A stretch of DNA of 33,708 bases from Exiguobacterium sp. AM39-5BH (GCF_003467445.1 NZ_QSGS01000018.1:1-33708); one strand, 5' to 3'. Numbered from the stretch's first letter, positions 16,052-24,337 are shown. Notes: generated by a model from the sequence alone, not told the origin. Numbers and translations are program-made.

Positions 16052-17470
16052 ATGAGTTGGACGAAGGCAGAGCGTTACCGCTCGTTACGTGACGTGAGTG
16101 CCCTCGAGATGGAGACGCTCCGCACAAAGACGGCGGCTTCCCCGTGGCGGTTCGGATACCATATCCAGCCGCCGACGGGACTCCTCAACGACCCGAACGG
16201 ATTCACGTATTACAACGGGGAATATCACATGTTCTATCAGTGGTTCCCGCTCGGACCGGTACACGGTCTCAAGCATTGGTATCATGTCACATCACCCGAT
16301 CTCGTCACGTGGACGGACCGCGGGGTGGCGTTAGTCCCGGAGACGACCGAAGATTCACACGGTGCCTATTCAGGCAGCGGGTTCGTGAAGGACGGGGAAC
16401 TCCACGTCATGTATACCGGTAATCACCGGACGGATGATTGGACGCGTCACGCCTCGCAAGTGATCGGCGTGTTACGGGATGGAAAGATCGAGCGACGTAA
16501 CGTCGCGATTCCGGACGTGCCGGCCGGGTACACGGAACACTTCCGTGACCCGAAAGTGTGGCTCGAGGATGGCGCCTATTATGCCATCGTCGGTGCACAA
16601 CGTACAGATGAGACCGGTTGCGTCGTGTTGTATCGCTCGGTCGACTTGGATGAGTGGACGTTCCTCGGTGAGATTCAGACGGGACTCGACCCGTTCGGCT
16701 ACATGTGGGAATGTCCCGACGTGTTCGAACTGGACGGGCAGCACGTCCTCGTCTTCTCGCCGCAAGGGATTGAACCCGATGGGCATAAGTATCACAACAT
16801 CTATCAGTCCGGATTCTTGATTGGCAAGCTCGACCTTAAAACGTTGACGTTCACACACGGCACATTCGAGGAACTCGATTTCGGTTTCGATTTCTACGCC
16901 CCACAGACGACTGAACAGGACGGACGTCGCGTGCTCGTCGGTTGGATGGGACTCCCTGAAATCGAGTATCCGACGGACCGCTTCGGCTGGGCCCACGCCT
17001 TGACGTTACCGCGTATGCTCACAATCGAGGACGGGTCGCTCAAGCAGCGTCCGGTGGCGGAGATGACAACGCTTCGCCAAGACACATTTCTCGACGCGAC
17101 TGGCACGTCGGTCAGCGTCGCGACACCGGACCGTTACGAGCTGGAGCTGAAAACGGATGGGAGAGACTTCAGCCTCGACTTGCTTCAAGTCGGCGACGAG
17201 TCACTCGTCATCCGTTACGACGCAGCGGCAGGTGAATTGACGATTGATCGGACGAATGCCGGTGAGCCGTTCGCAACCGAGTACGGTACGACGCGGACGA
17301 AAGCGATTGCCGTGACGTCGCTCAACGTGTTCGTCGACTCGTCGAGTGTCGAATGCTTTGTCAATGACGGTGAAGCGGTCGCCACACTCCGCGTCTTCCC
17401 AAGTGAGCTTCAGAAACAGTTGCGCTACGAAGGCGCGACTGCGAGCCTGACTGGTTGGACGTATCAATAA
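16052..17470 (+). CDS. scrB: Sucrose-6-phosphate hydrolase ScrB (GH32)
   Basis: A 472-residue cytoplasmic GH32 beta-fructosidase that cleaves sucrose-6-phosphate to glucose-6-phosphate and fructose. The three catalytic motifs are present: LLNDPNG with nucleophile D47, FRDPK with transition-state stabiliser D166, and WECPD with acid/base E220. A five-bladed propeller N-domain is followed by a beta-sandwich from about residue 340. There is no signal peptide, as expected for the phosphorylated substrate. AAGGAAG precedes ATG 16052, 18 nt after scrA. A terminator follows the stop. Confidence 0.94.
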   Translation: MSWTKAERYRSLRDVSALEMETLRTKTAASPWRFGYHIQPPTGLLNDPNGFTYYNGEYHMFYQWFPLGPVHGLKHWYHVTSPDLVTWTDRGVALVPETTEDSHGAYSGSGFVKDGELHVMYTGNHRTDDWTRHASQVIGVLRDGKIERRNVAIPDVPAGYTEHFRDPKVWLEDGAYYAIVGAQRTDETGCVVLYRSVDLDEWTFLGEIQTGLDPFGYMWECPDVFELDGQHVLVFSPQGIEPDGHKYHNIYQSGFLIGKLDLKTLTFTHGTFEELDFGFDFYAPQTTEQDGRRVLVGWMGLPEIEYPTDRFGWAHALTLPRMLTIEDGSLKQRPVAEMTTLRQDTFLDATGTSVSVATPDRYELELKTDGRDFSLDLLQVGDESLVIRYDAAAGELTIDRTNAGEPFATEYGTTRTKAIAVTSLNVFVDSSSVECFVNDGEAVATLRVFPSELQKQLRYEGATASLTGWTYQ

Positions 17471-17473
17471 GGA

Positions 17474-17502
17474 AAAGCTGGGCTTCGGCTCGGCTTTTTT
17501 TG
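17474..17502 (+). terminator. Terminator of scrKAB
   Basis: AAGCTGGGC pairs with GCTCGGCTT through two G-U pairs around a UUCG tetraloop, followed by T7. UUCG loops are unusually stable. Confidence 0.83.
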
Positions 17503-17578
17503 TTTACCATTAAATTGGACACTGTATGCTATCCTTGTAATAGGGAATAAATTACATATGATAAAGGGGATGGTTTAC

Positions 17579-17866
17579 GTGTGGATGGTTTTAGGATTAC
17601 TCGCGATTGGGGCGACATTGGTCAATTTGTATACGTTCAGCGTCGGTAAAGATTACAAGCTGCCGATGGCGATTGCGTTGTCCTTGACCGCATTGACAGT
17701 ATGCGCGGATTACAGCTATTTATCTGTCTGGGTCGAAGCGGAGGATTGGAGTGCGTTGGCGGATGTCATACCAGGTATGGGACGGGCATTATGGGTTCTC
17801 ACCAGCATCTCGATTATCTTGAACCTATTGCCGATTTTCTGGGAGCGAATGCGAAAACAGGCATGA
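17579..17866 (+). CDS. Small membrane protein, 95 aa
   Basis: Three hydrophobic helices are visible (about residues 2-20, 30-48 and 70-88 from the GTG start), with a short basic tail ending ERMRKQA. GTG 17579 is preferred because AAAGGGG lies 9 nt upstream; an in-frame ATG at 17558 would give 102 aa but has no ribosome-binding site. TTGGAC and TAATAG, 17 nt apart at 17515-17543, may form a weak promoter. I recognise no family. It opens the small-protein cluster at 17.6-20 kb. Confidence 0.65.
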   Translation: MWMVLGLLAIGATLVNLYTFSVGKDYKLPMAIALSLTALTVCADYSYLSVWVEAEDWSALADVIPGMGRALWVLTSISIILNLLPIFWERMRKQA

Positions 17867-17917
17867 GTGATTCGATGTCAAAAATTGTGAAACCTTTCGT
17901 CCGGATTTTCGTAAAAG

Positions 17918-18364
17918 ATGACTATCAACATGAATGGGGTGGAGGACGTGAAACTAGATCGGGCAATCTTCACAGGGGCTTCGGCGATGTTCAAAGCATT
18001 TATGAACTCAGAGGAGAATGAGTTGAATAGAGAAGAGATGATTCAAGCGAGAGTTGCTCAGTCGTCAGGGATCGGTTCGTTCAATGAGACGGATTTCATC
18101 ATGTTCAATGGAATCGAGAAACTGAGACCGTTTGCGGACATGTTGCGCAATGCAGATGATGCGCTCGAAGAATCCATTCACGGGGAACCGGACTTTGACT
18201 TGGAGCTTCATTGGAAGGGCGGGATGATGGCACAGTATCATCTTTGGCTCGGACAGAAACATCAACCGAGCTTTTTGATGGATGTGACGCATCCGCATCT
18301 CATCTATCGCGTGTCGAGAGATATGACGAATCAGTTGATTCAAGTGCTCGGGGTGGATGTATAA
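17918..18364 (+). CDS. YhfM-like domain protein without lipobox, 148 aa or less
   Basis: From about residue 55 the protein follows the same pattern as the two lipoproteins downstream: GIGSFNETDF, LRPFADMLRNADD, PDFDLELHWKG, YHLWLGQ, SFLMDVTHPHLIY and a final TNQLIQVL. Unlike them it has no signal peptide or lipid-anchoring Cys, so a cytoplasmic location is inferred. The start is uncertain: ATG 17918, ATG 17933 and GTG 17948 are all in frame and none has an ideally spaced ribosome-binding site. Resemblance to the Bacillus YhfM-type domain is from memory. Function unknown. Confidence 0.65.
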   Translation: MTINMNGVEDVKLDRAIFTGASAMFKAFMNSEENELNREEMIQARVAQSSGIGSFNETDFIMFNGIEKLRPFADMLRNADDALEESIHGEPDFDLELHWKGGMMAQYHLWLGQKHQPSFLMDVTHPHLIYRVSRDMTNQLIQVLGVDV

Positions 18365-18390
18365 GGTGGGGAACGTGAGGGTTATGAAAA

Positions 18391-19104
18391 ATGGATTACA
18401 TTAATTTGAGTTTTCGCTTCGATAAGGATCTTTCGAACAAAACGTATGGTGAAAAGCTCCTTCAATTTTTTGACAAGTACGATGTGGAAATTGGCTTTCT
18501 CGGCTATTTTGAACCCATCAACATACCTTTTTCACGAGAACGATTCATGAATATGTGGGGTGTCGAACAGGATGGTATGTCTGATTTTTTTGCGCGCCTG
18601 CATAAACGAAAAAGTTTTCTACTCATCAATCCAAGTTATGACGGAACAGCTAGTGTGTATATCTCGCTCAGTCTATCGAAAACCCATTACAACGACCGGC
18701 CAAATCGATGGCTTACTCTATTTAAAGCGATGTGTATCGAACTTAACCCATATCGAGCTGCCATGTGTATGGACCCTAGTTCCAAATCTTCGCTTTATGA
18801 TTATGACCGGGAAAATTTTTGGTTTCTCAAACCAGAAGAAGTCTCGTGGTTCAATTATTGGAGCGATGATTTGCTGGCCTTTGGGGATGCGTCTGATATT
18901 GACGCATTCGAATGGTTTAATCGAGAACGAATCGAAAGCGGATGTTTCTATCAATTGACGGACCAGATAGATGCGTCCGATCTGGAATCGCTTATCGAAG
19001 AGGCAAGAATCATGTTTGGCAACGGGTTGCTGTTGAAACGAGAACTCGTTGAAGAGGATGATATCGATTGGGATGAAGATTACTTTGATTGGGAACACAA
19101 ATGA
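18391..19104 (+). CDS. Hypothetical protein, 237 aa, AT-richer than neighbours
   Basis: A soluble, aromatic-rich protein (many Phe, Trp and Tyr) with a strongly acidic C-terminus (EEDDIDWDEDYFDWEHK). Codon use is AT-richer than the scr genes, suggesting separate ancestry. GAGGG lies 9 nt before ATG 18391. Size, composition and its position between small paralogous genes recall immunity proteins of polymorphic toxin systems, but I cannot match a family. It is separated from the upstream gene by 26 nt, so co-transcription is likely. Confidence 0.65.
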   Translation: MDYINLSFRFDKDLSNKTYGEKLLQFFDKYDVEIGFLGYFEPINIPFSRERFMNMWGVEQDGMSDFFARLHKRKSFLLINPSYDGTASVYISLSLSKTHYNDRPNRWLTLFKAMCIELNPYRAAMCMDPSSKSSLYDYDRENFWFLKPEEVSWFNYWSDDLLAFGDASDIDAFEWFNRERIESGCFYQLTDQIDASDLESLIEEARIMFGNGLLLKRELVEEDDIDWDEDYFDWEHK

Positions 19105-19150
19105 TTTACATAAGTGCTTAGTTATTCATTACAAGAGGCAGAGGTGACTT

Positions 19151-19567
19151 ATGAGGCGAGAACGGATGGGTACTTTAGTCGCTCTAACAGTTTTGACAAT
19201 TGCTTTGACCGGCTGTGGCTCGAACGATTTTAGGACGGATGGGATTGAAGAAGTCCGCGTTTCGGAATCGGACGGATTCAGCAGTTTCCAAGACCGCGAT
19301 GTCATCACATATGACGAGCTCGAGGACGTCAAAGTGTTTGCGGACATGATTCGGAATGCGGAACAGCAACCGGGCGTCGTAAATATGGCAACGCCTGAAT
19401 ATGATGTGGAAGTCCAGTATCAAGATGAGACAGTGGATCGCTATTACGTCTGGCTCGGCGACTTAGGCATGCCGACGAGCATCATGGATGTGAATGATAC
19501 ACATACGGTGTATCTCGTCCCGGCAGACGTGACAGATGAGTTGATCAGCCTGCTCGAGCAAGGGTAA
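19151..19567 (+). CDS. Putative lipoprotein A, YhfM-like domain, 138 aa
   Basis: Basic N-terminus, a hydrophobic stretch and the lipobox LTGC (Cys near residue 24) predict a membrane-anchored lipoprotein exposed outside the cell. The mature part begins with SNDFRTDGIEEVRVSESDG, then FADMIRNAEQQPG, PEYDVEVQYQD, RYYVWLGD, IMDVNDTHTVY and a C-terminal helix ADVTDELISLL. AGAGG lies 6 nt before ATG 19151. It is the first of a tandem pair: codons from the lipobox for 90 nt (19211-19300) match the downstream copy at 84 of 90 positions. Function unknown. Confidence 0.78.
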   Translation: MRRERMGTLVALTVLTIALTGCGSNDFRTDGIEEVRVSESDGFSSFQDRDVITYDELEDVKVFADMIRNAEQQPGVVNMATPEYDVEVQYQDETVDRYYVWLGDLGMPTSIMDVNDTHTVYLVPADVTDELISLLEQG

Positions 19568-19591
19568 ACTTTCAAAGCGAGGTGATGGCTG

Positions 19592-20011
19592 ATGAAGCAA
19601 GCAATGAGGCAAATCGGGGCAATTACCGTCATGGTTTTTATGTTATCGGGTTGCGGCTCGAACGATTTTCGGACGGATGGGATTGAAGAAGTCCGCGTCT
19701 CGGAATCGGACGGATTCAGCAGTTTTCAAGAGCGCGATATCGTCACGTTCGACGAACCGGAATCGATTCGAGTGTTCGAAGACATGCTGCGTGAGGCGGA
19801 CGAACTTCCCGGTGTCGCCAATGTGGTTGAGCCGGAATACGATATTGAAGTCCGCTTCGAGGACGGGGAGACGGACCGCTATTACCTTTGGCTGAACGAT
19901 GATCCCAAGTCCGTCAGTAGCCTGTACGACGCGGACGACACAAACATCGGGTACCGCCTCCCGGCTGACGTGACGGAAGAATTGATCAATCTGCTCGAAT
20001 TGAGTGACTAA
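19592..20011 (+). CDS. Putative lipoprotein B, tandem paralogue, 139 aa
   Basis: Lipobox LSGC after a short hydrophobic signal (VMVFMLSGC). Thirty residues from the Cys glycine context are identical to lipoprotein A except for one Asp/Glu change; the remaining two thirds agree at only about half of positions (PEYDIEVRFED, RYYLWLND, ADVTEELINLL). This contrast suggests recent gene conversion or selection on the N-terminal segment. GAGGTG lies about 8 nt before ATG 19592, 24 nt after the stop of A, so the two are probably one transcript. Confidence 0.78.
   Translation: MKQAMRQIGAITVMVFMLSGCGSNDFRTDGIEEVRVSESDGFSSFQERDIVTFDEPESIRVFEDMLREADELPGVANVVEPEYDIEVRFEDGETDRYYLWLNDDPKSVSSLYDADDTNIGYRLPADVTEELINLLELSD
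19649..19738 (+). repeat. 90-nt near-identical segment shared by the tandem lipoprotein genes
   Basis: 19649-19738 matches 19211-19300 with six differences, five of them silent, while sequence on both sides diverges strongly. It encodes the lipobox Cys and the following 28 residues. Confidence 0.85.
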
Positions 20012-20035
20012 AAAAGACACCCGAATCGGCGTCTT
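20011..20035 (-). terminator. Terminator overlapping the hydrolase stop
   Basis: AAGACACC (20014-20021) pairs with GGCGTCTT (20028-20035) through one G-U pair. On the minus strand it is followed by TTTTAG. It also separates the convergent lipoprotein B gene. Confidence 0.6.
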
Positions 20036-20879
20036 ACGAGTTGAAGCGGATAAAGCGCTCGATTTGTTGCTCGCTCTTCCGTGCTTGGCGACCGACCCAA
20101 ATCAAGTGGCCAGGACTGTTCAAGATGGTGAGCTGGGCATGAGGGATGAGTCGCTTCGCATGATACGCGTGACGGACCGGCACTGCCTTGTCATTTTTGG
20201 AGTGGACGATATACGTCGGGCACGTCACCCCGAGCAGCGCTTCATCGGTCACTTGTTGACGAAGGTCGAACTGGGCACCGAGACCGAACGCCATTTGACT
20301 CGCGACCCGTTTCAATAAGAAGATATCGTACGGGGTCACTTCGTCACGAATGACATCGAGTGCAAGCAGGCTCGTCGATTGAATCATGCGGGCCGTCGCT
20401 TCGAACGGCTGTTTTTGAATCGCCCGAAAGACGAACTGTTTCATTGCGAATTGCAGTGCGATGAATACCGGTTGGGCGAGGTTACGGCTGACGTAGTGCC
20501 GATACGGGAAATCGACGACGCTCGTCACTGCGGCCGCGAGCGTCAGGCTGAGCGCGTGGTCGTTCTGTGACGCGAGCTCGATCGCTGTCGGACCTCCGGC
20601 CGAGATGCCGTACACGTGATATTGATCGATTGCCATGATTTCCATCAAACGACGCAAGCTAGCGGCGAACGCTTGTGGGGAAGCCGAAAATGAGTACGGA
20701 GTCTCACCATAACCAGGACGTGATGGGACGATGACCCGAAAACCGGACACGACGAGCCGGTCCACATGATACGGTTCAAGGCTTGACGACTGGGTCCCAT
20801 GAATCAGGACGATGACCGGACCGTGACCTCGGTCCATATATTCGATTTTCGTGCCGTTGACGTGCGCGTAATGTTTCAA
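20034..20879 (-). CDS. Alpha/beta hydrolase, 281 aa
   Basis: An alpha/beta hydrolase-fold protein with an HGTQSSS oxyanion loop after the second strand, the nucleophile elbow GISAGG (S93), an acid in SKNDKAVPV and the catalytic histidine in NSPGHLIW. A cap-domain insertion lies between about residues 125 and 205. There is no signal peptide; it is probably cytoplasmic. The start is TTG 20879, with AAGGAGG about 10 nt upstream. It is divergent from the WYL regulator, which may control it. Substrate (ester, lactone or other) cannot be read. Confidence 0.85.
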   Translation of the reverse strand: MKHYAHVNGTKIEYMDRGHGPVIVLIHGTQSSSLEPYHVDRLVVSGFRVIVPSRPGYGETPYSFSASPQAFAASLRRLMEIMAIDQYHVYGISAGGPTAIELASQNDHALSLTLAAAVTSVVDFPYRHYVSRNLAQPVFIALQFAMKQFVFRAIQKQPFEATARMIQSTSLLALDVIRDEVTPYDIFLLKRVASQMAFGLGAQFDLRQQVTDEALLGVTCPTYIVHSKNDKAVPVRHAYHAKRLIPHAQLTILNSPGHLIWVGRQARKSEQQIERFIRFNS

Positions 20880-20920
20880 AACGGATGAGCCTCCTTAAGC
20901 CGATTGTAATGGAAAATAAC

Positions 20921-20949
20921 TTTATTTCATGGAAATAACATGCTACTGT
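20921..20949. promoter_or_regulatory. Repeat cluster between the hydrolase and WYL genes
   Basis: GGAAAATAAC (20921-20930) is repeated as GGAAATAAC (20941-20949), 20 bp apart on the same face of the helix. TTATTTC/GAAATAA (20932-20938 and 20942-20948) form an inverted pair. The position between divergent starts suggests an operator; unproven. Confidence 0.35.
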
Positions 20950-20994
20950 CTGTTTATACATATTTTACATAGAGAAATGAAAGGGGATTAAACC

Positions 20995-21990
20995 GTGAAC
21001 AACCGAGAACGGTTACTCGAGGTGAGACGTTTTTTCGAACGTCACACAGATGACAATCATCCAAAGACGTTAGAAGACTTGCTCGAATATTTATCTACTA
21101 TCGGGGATACTTCTAAGTTAGCAAAAAAATCAGTGAAAGACGACATCCAAGCATTGACCGATTCGGGGTTCGAGGTGCAGGATGAGCTCGAGAAGAACGG
21201 CCTTGCCAAAAAATATTGGCATTCAGCCCGTCTGTTTGAAATTCATGAGCTCCGGATGATGGTCGACGCCATCGTCGCGGCGAAGTTCATCTCGGAGGAC
21301 GTGACGGAACGCATCGTTGAGAAACTCCAGAAGCTGACGAGCATCCCGGAAGCGGAGACGCTCCAGTCGATTATCAAGACACCGAAGAAGAAACACGGAC
21401 AGATTCCGTACCATATCGACCGCATCCAGCGCGCGATTCAGGAACAGAAGGCGATCTCGTTCCAATACACGGACGTCGTCGGCTTTGATGCCGCGAAGCG
21501 GACGTTCCCGCTCCGCCGTGACGGCGAACGTTACGTCGTCAATCCGATTGACCTCCATTGGAACCATGAGCAGTATTATTTGATCGGCATCGATGAGTCA
21601 ATCGGGGAAATCCGCAACTATCGTGTCGACCGCATCGTCAACTCAGAAATCGTCGAGGACGACACGCCGCGCATGAAACAACATTTGCCGGACGACTACT
21701 TCCAAAAGTCGTTCAACATGTACAACGGGCTCGACGAGGAAATCGTCCTCGCCGTCGACGAGCGGGTCCTTCCGGTCATCTTCGATAAGCTCGGTGAAGA
21801 CGTCTCGATTGCGCAAGACGGTGACCGCTTCCTGATTCGATTTGACGCGGCCGTATCTGACGGCTTCGTCTTCTGGCTCTTGTCGCTCGGTACGCAAGTC
21901 GAGGTGCTCGAACCGGTGACACTCCGCGACCATATGCGCGAGACGATCGAGGCGATGGCCGGACGTTATGCGAAGGCGAGCATTCACTGA
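20995..21990 (+). CDS. WYL-domain transcriptional regulator
   Basis: A 331-residue DeoR/WYL-type regulator. Residues 1-65 form a winged helix-turn-helix (RERLLEVRRFFERHTD, KKSVKDDIQAL), and residues about 140-225 form the WYL domain (ISFQYTDV, YVVNPIDLHWNHEQYYLIGID, IRNYRVDRI). The C-terminal WCX-like part ends near residue 325. WYL proteins sense ligands such as nucleic acids or nucleotides and control diverse genes, including defence systems; here the nearest candidate target is the divergent hydrolase. The start is GTG 20995, with AAAGGGG about 10 nt upstream. No defence genes are adjacent. Confidence 0.88.
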   Translation: MNNRERLLEVRRFFERHTDDNHPKTLEDLLEYLSTIGDTSKLAKKSVKDDIQALTDSGFEVQDELEKNGLAKKYWHSARLFEIHELRMMVDAIVAAKFISEDVTERIVEKLQKLTSIPEAETLQSIIKTPKKKHGQIPYHIDRIQRAIQEQKAISFQYTDVVGFDAAKRTFPLRRDGERYVVNPIDLHWNHEQYYLIGIDESIGEIRNYRVDRIVNSEIVEDDTPRMKQHLPDDYFQKSFNMYNGLDEEIVLAVDERVLPVIFDKLGEDVSIAQDGDRFLIRFDAAVSDGFVFWLLSLGTQVEVLEPVTLRDHMRETIEAMAGRYAKASIH

Positions 21991-22050
21991 AACGGTTGAA
22001 TTGAAGGTATGATATACTGCTTGCGACACTTGTAGAAAGGGGACAGGCGG

Positions 22051-22146
22051 ATGTTGAATTGGATGCCTTTAATCATTCCGATTGTCGCTGTCATTTTTGT
22101 CGCCGTCGTCGCAAGACGCGCCATGAAAATGGACCAAGAGAAATAA
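22051..22146 (+). CDS. Small single-helix membrane protein, 31 aa
   Basis: ATG 22051 is preceded by AAAGGGGACAGG, and the frame ends at TAA 22144-22146. The peptide is one transmembrane helix (PLIIPIVAVIFVAVVA) followed by a charged tail (RRAMKMDQEK). A strong terminator lies 10 nt downstream, so it forms the end of a short transcript after the WYL gene. Function unknown; such proteins are often missed by gene finders. Confidence 0.65.
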   Translation: MLNWMPLIIPIVAVIFVAVVARRAMKMDQEK

Positions 22147-22156
22147 GTTAGGACGG

Positions 22157-22188
22157 ACATCCTTCTCGTCATGAGGGGGATGTTTTTT
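22157..22188 (+). terminator. Terminator after the 31-aa gene
   Basis: ACATCCTTCTC pairs with GAGGGGGATGT (two G-U pairs), with a GTCAT loop followed by TTTTT. Confidence 0.83.
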
Positions 22189-22211
22189 CCATCATCAAAA
22201 GGAGGAGACCG

Positions 22212-23072
22212 TTGGATACGATTACCCATACGCTATTCGGCTTGACGCTCTACGGGGCGGCCGATAAGCGAGACTTACAAACAAACGAAAAAAGGGCCTT
22301 GTTCGTCACGACGCTCGTCGGGAGTCAAATCCCAGATAGTGACGTCATCTCGCGACTATGGGATACGGAAGGGATGTATCAGATGTGGCACCGCGGCATC
22401 ACTCATTCGATTTTCCTCGTCCCATTGTTCGCGCTACTTATTTACATACTCGTACGTCTCTTGTTCAAGGTGACCGATCTCCGCTATTTCTGGTGGGCCC
22501 TCTTGTCCGTGTTCATCCATAACACGGCGGACTTGTTCAACGCCTGGGGGACGGGTTACTTCGAACCGTTATCGGATGTCCGGGTCACGTTCGGCGTCAT
22601 TCCGATTGTTGATTTCGTCTATTGGGGCATCTTCCTCGTCGCCTGGTTGGTCGCACGTCAAACGGACGTCAGGCACACGGTGTATCGCTACGCCTGGGCA
22701 GCAATCGTCGTGCACGTCCTGATTCAAAGTGCGCAAGGCGCGTACTTGTACCAGTCGTATGCTGCCGATCACGATGAAGTTGCGCTGTCGGCCTCGTTCA
22801 TCCCGACCCAGTTCACGGTCGTCACAAAGACCAATGAGTCGGTGTCGATTTACAGTGACTCGATCTATCAAGAAGCTGAAGTCCTTTACGAGTTGACGAG
22901 TGCGGACGATGCCGATTTGAATCCGCTCTTCGCCGAGAATAAAGAAGCGATTACGCTCAAACAGTGGTCGCCGTTCGTGGTCGTCGTCGAGGATGACGAG
23001 CGGCTCGGTTTATACGACCCGCGCTTCTTTGACGGCGAGTCGTCATTCCTTTACGAATACATCGAATGGTAG
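22212..23072 (+). CDS. YdjM/YfhP-family metal-dependent hydrolase-like membrane protein
   Basis: A 286-residue protein with the family signatures at the N-terminus: DTITHTLFG, GSQIPDSD and HRGITHS, a set of His and Asp residues thought to bind metal. Four to five hydrophobic helices follow (about residues 75-180), then a soluble C-terminal domain of about 100 residues. The family includes E. coli YdjM and B. subtilis YfhP; enzymatic activity is poorly defined. The start is TTG 22212, with AAAAGGAGG upstream. The stop is 8 nt before the next gene's GTG, so the two are translationally linked. Confidence 0.85.
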   Translation: MDTITHTLFGLTLYGAADKRDLQTNEKRALFVTTLVGSQIPDSDVISRLWDTEGMYQMWHRGITHSIFLVPLFALLIYILVRLLFKVTDLRYFWWALLSVFIHNTADLFNAWGTGYFEPLSDVRVTFGVIPIVDFVYWGIFLVAWLVARQTDVRHTVYRYAWAAIVVHVLIQSAQGAYLYQSYAADHDEVALSASFIPTQFTVVTKTNESVSIYSDSIYQEAEVLYELTSADDADLNPLFAENKEAITLKQWSPFVVVVEDDERLGLYDPRFFDGESSFLYEYIEW

Positions 23073-23080
23073 GTGATTCC

Positions 23081-23838
23081 GTGCGACGTCTCCGGTATTT
23101 ATTCATTTTCGGTTTCGAACAGGCACTCAGTTGTATCTTCCCCGTCGCCATCTTCGGCGCGCTCGCGTTAACGAAATGGCTCGATTTCCCGATTCCGCGC
23201 TACGACGTGCTGCTCATCTGGTGTCTGTTCGTCCAAGTCGTGCTCGTCAAGACCGGGCTCGAGACGATGGAAGAAGTAAAGGTCATCAGCTGGTTCCATG
23301 TCATTGGGCTCGGCCTCGAGCTGTTCAAAGTCCAAATGGGGTCGTGGAGCTATCCCGACGAGGCGTTGACGAAATGGTTCGGCGTCCCGCTCTATGCGGG
23401 ATTCATGTATGCGAGCGTCGGTAGCTACGTCGTCCAGTCGTGGCGTCGACTCGATTTGGAATTTCTCAAGATGCCACCGCCGCTCATTGCGTTCGGCCTC
23501 GGGATTGCCATTTACTTCAACTTCTTTTGGCACCATGTCTGGCTCGATTTGCGCTGGGTGTTAATCGGCCTCGTTCTTCTCGTCTTCGGTCGGGCCCTCG
23601 TCACGTATCGGCTCGACGACCGCCGCTTCACGATGCCCGTCGTCGTTGCTTTCTTTTTAATCGCCTGCTTCATCTGGTTTGCAGAAAATATCGTCACGTT
23701 CTATAACGGCTGGGCGTATCCGAACCAGTTGAGCGGCTGGGCGCTCGTCGACCTCGGCAAACTGTCGTCGTGGTTCCTGCTCGTCATTATCAGCATCTTG
23801 CTTGTGGCGTGGCAGAAGCGAAGAGGGAACTCTCATGA
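23081..23838 (+). CDS. DUF817 (YoaT-like) membrane protein, probable 3' frameshift
   Basis: About 252 residues, with seven to eight hydrophobic helices and the DUF817 hallmarks MGSWSYPDEA, PLYAGFMYASVGSYVVQSW and ENIVTFYNGWAYP. B. subtilis YoaT belongs here; function unknown. GTG 23081 is preferred because AGGTGAT lies about 6 nt upstream. As written the frame runs on to 23965, straight through a perfect terminator hairpin (23838-23876) and into the convergent gene. Adding one G in the GGG at 23825-23827 makes it end at TGA 23836-23838, just before the hairpin. That shorter end is given here as the likelier one. Confidence 0.8.
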
Positions 23839-23876
23839 AAAACGTGTGCCACCGTCGTTGGCTGCACACGTTTTTT
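23838..23876. terminator. Bidirectional terminator after the DUF817 gene
   Basis: The perfect 12-bp stem AAAAACGTGTGC (23838-23849) / GCACACGTTTTT (23864-23875) has flanking A and T runs. It serves the DUF817 gene and the convergent membrane protein ending at 23879. Confidence 0.88.
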
Positions 23877-23878
23877 GG

Positions 23879-24286
23879 TTACGTCGTTCGTTGTTTGGAG
23901 CGGGCAATCATATGGACGATAAACACATAGAGTGGGAACGTGAACGTGAGCGCGATAATTACTAGTCCGACGGCCGGACCTGGCCATGCCGCTTCACTAG
24001 GAGCAGGGATGACTCGTGTCCAGACATAGGTGAACAGCGCCAAATAGGGGAGCCATAAGACGTACAGGGATAGGTTCCATGGTGAAGGAGTTAGTCGTGT
24101 GACGTGTTTGATGATGAGCCGCGTGAACAACCAGAGTGAAGCAAGAGCGATAGAGACGATGACTAGCGTATAAATATTGCCCATGATCAAATAGAGCCGT
24201 CCGCTGTTGGCGAGCAGTTGAATGTTCACTAATAGCAGCACCGCGAGCAAAATGGAGATAGATTGTAACTTGAGGAAGTGGACCAT
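23879..24286 (-). CDS. Hypothetical membrane protein, 135 aa
   Basis: Four hydrophobic helices (about residues 10-28, 35-55, 75-93 and 105-125) with a basic C-terminus ending SKQRTT. ATG 24286 is chosen because TAAGGAG lies 7 nt upstream; a longer in-frame start at 24370 would overlap the promoter of the divergent gene. It shares a bidirectional terminator with the DUF817 gene. No family recognised. Confidence 0.7.
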   Translation of the reverse strand: MVHFLKLQSISILLAVLLLVNIQLLANSGRLYLIMGNIYTLVIVSIALASLWLFTRLIIKHVTRLTPSPWNLSLYVLWLPYLALFTYVWTRVIPAPSEAAWPGPAVGLVIIALTFTFPLYVFIVHMIARSKQRTT

Positions 24287-24337
24287 ATAGGACTCCTTAA
24301 TCTGATAGGATGATGGAACATTATTCGGCAATGTTCG

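Noticed and set aside
17701..18021. An overlapping plus-strand frame containing MSKIVKPFVRIFVKDDY could be the true N-terminus of the YhfM-like protein.
   Set aside because: Joining the two frames needs an extra base removed, the opposite of the missing-base pattern, and there is no homology support.
23879..23965. Extension of the DUF817 protein to residue 295 with an ERERERDNY tail.
   Set aside because: It crosses a strong terminator and is antisense to the convergent gene; the tail looks non-native.
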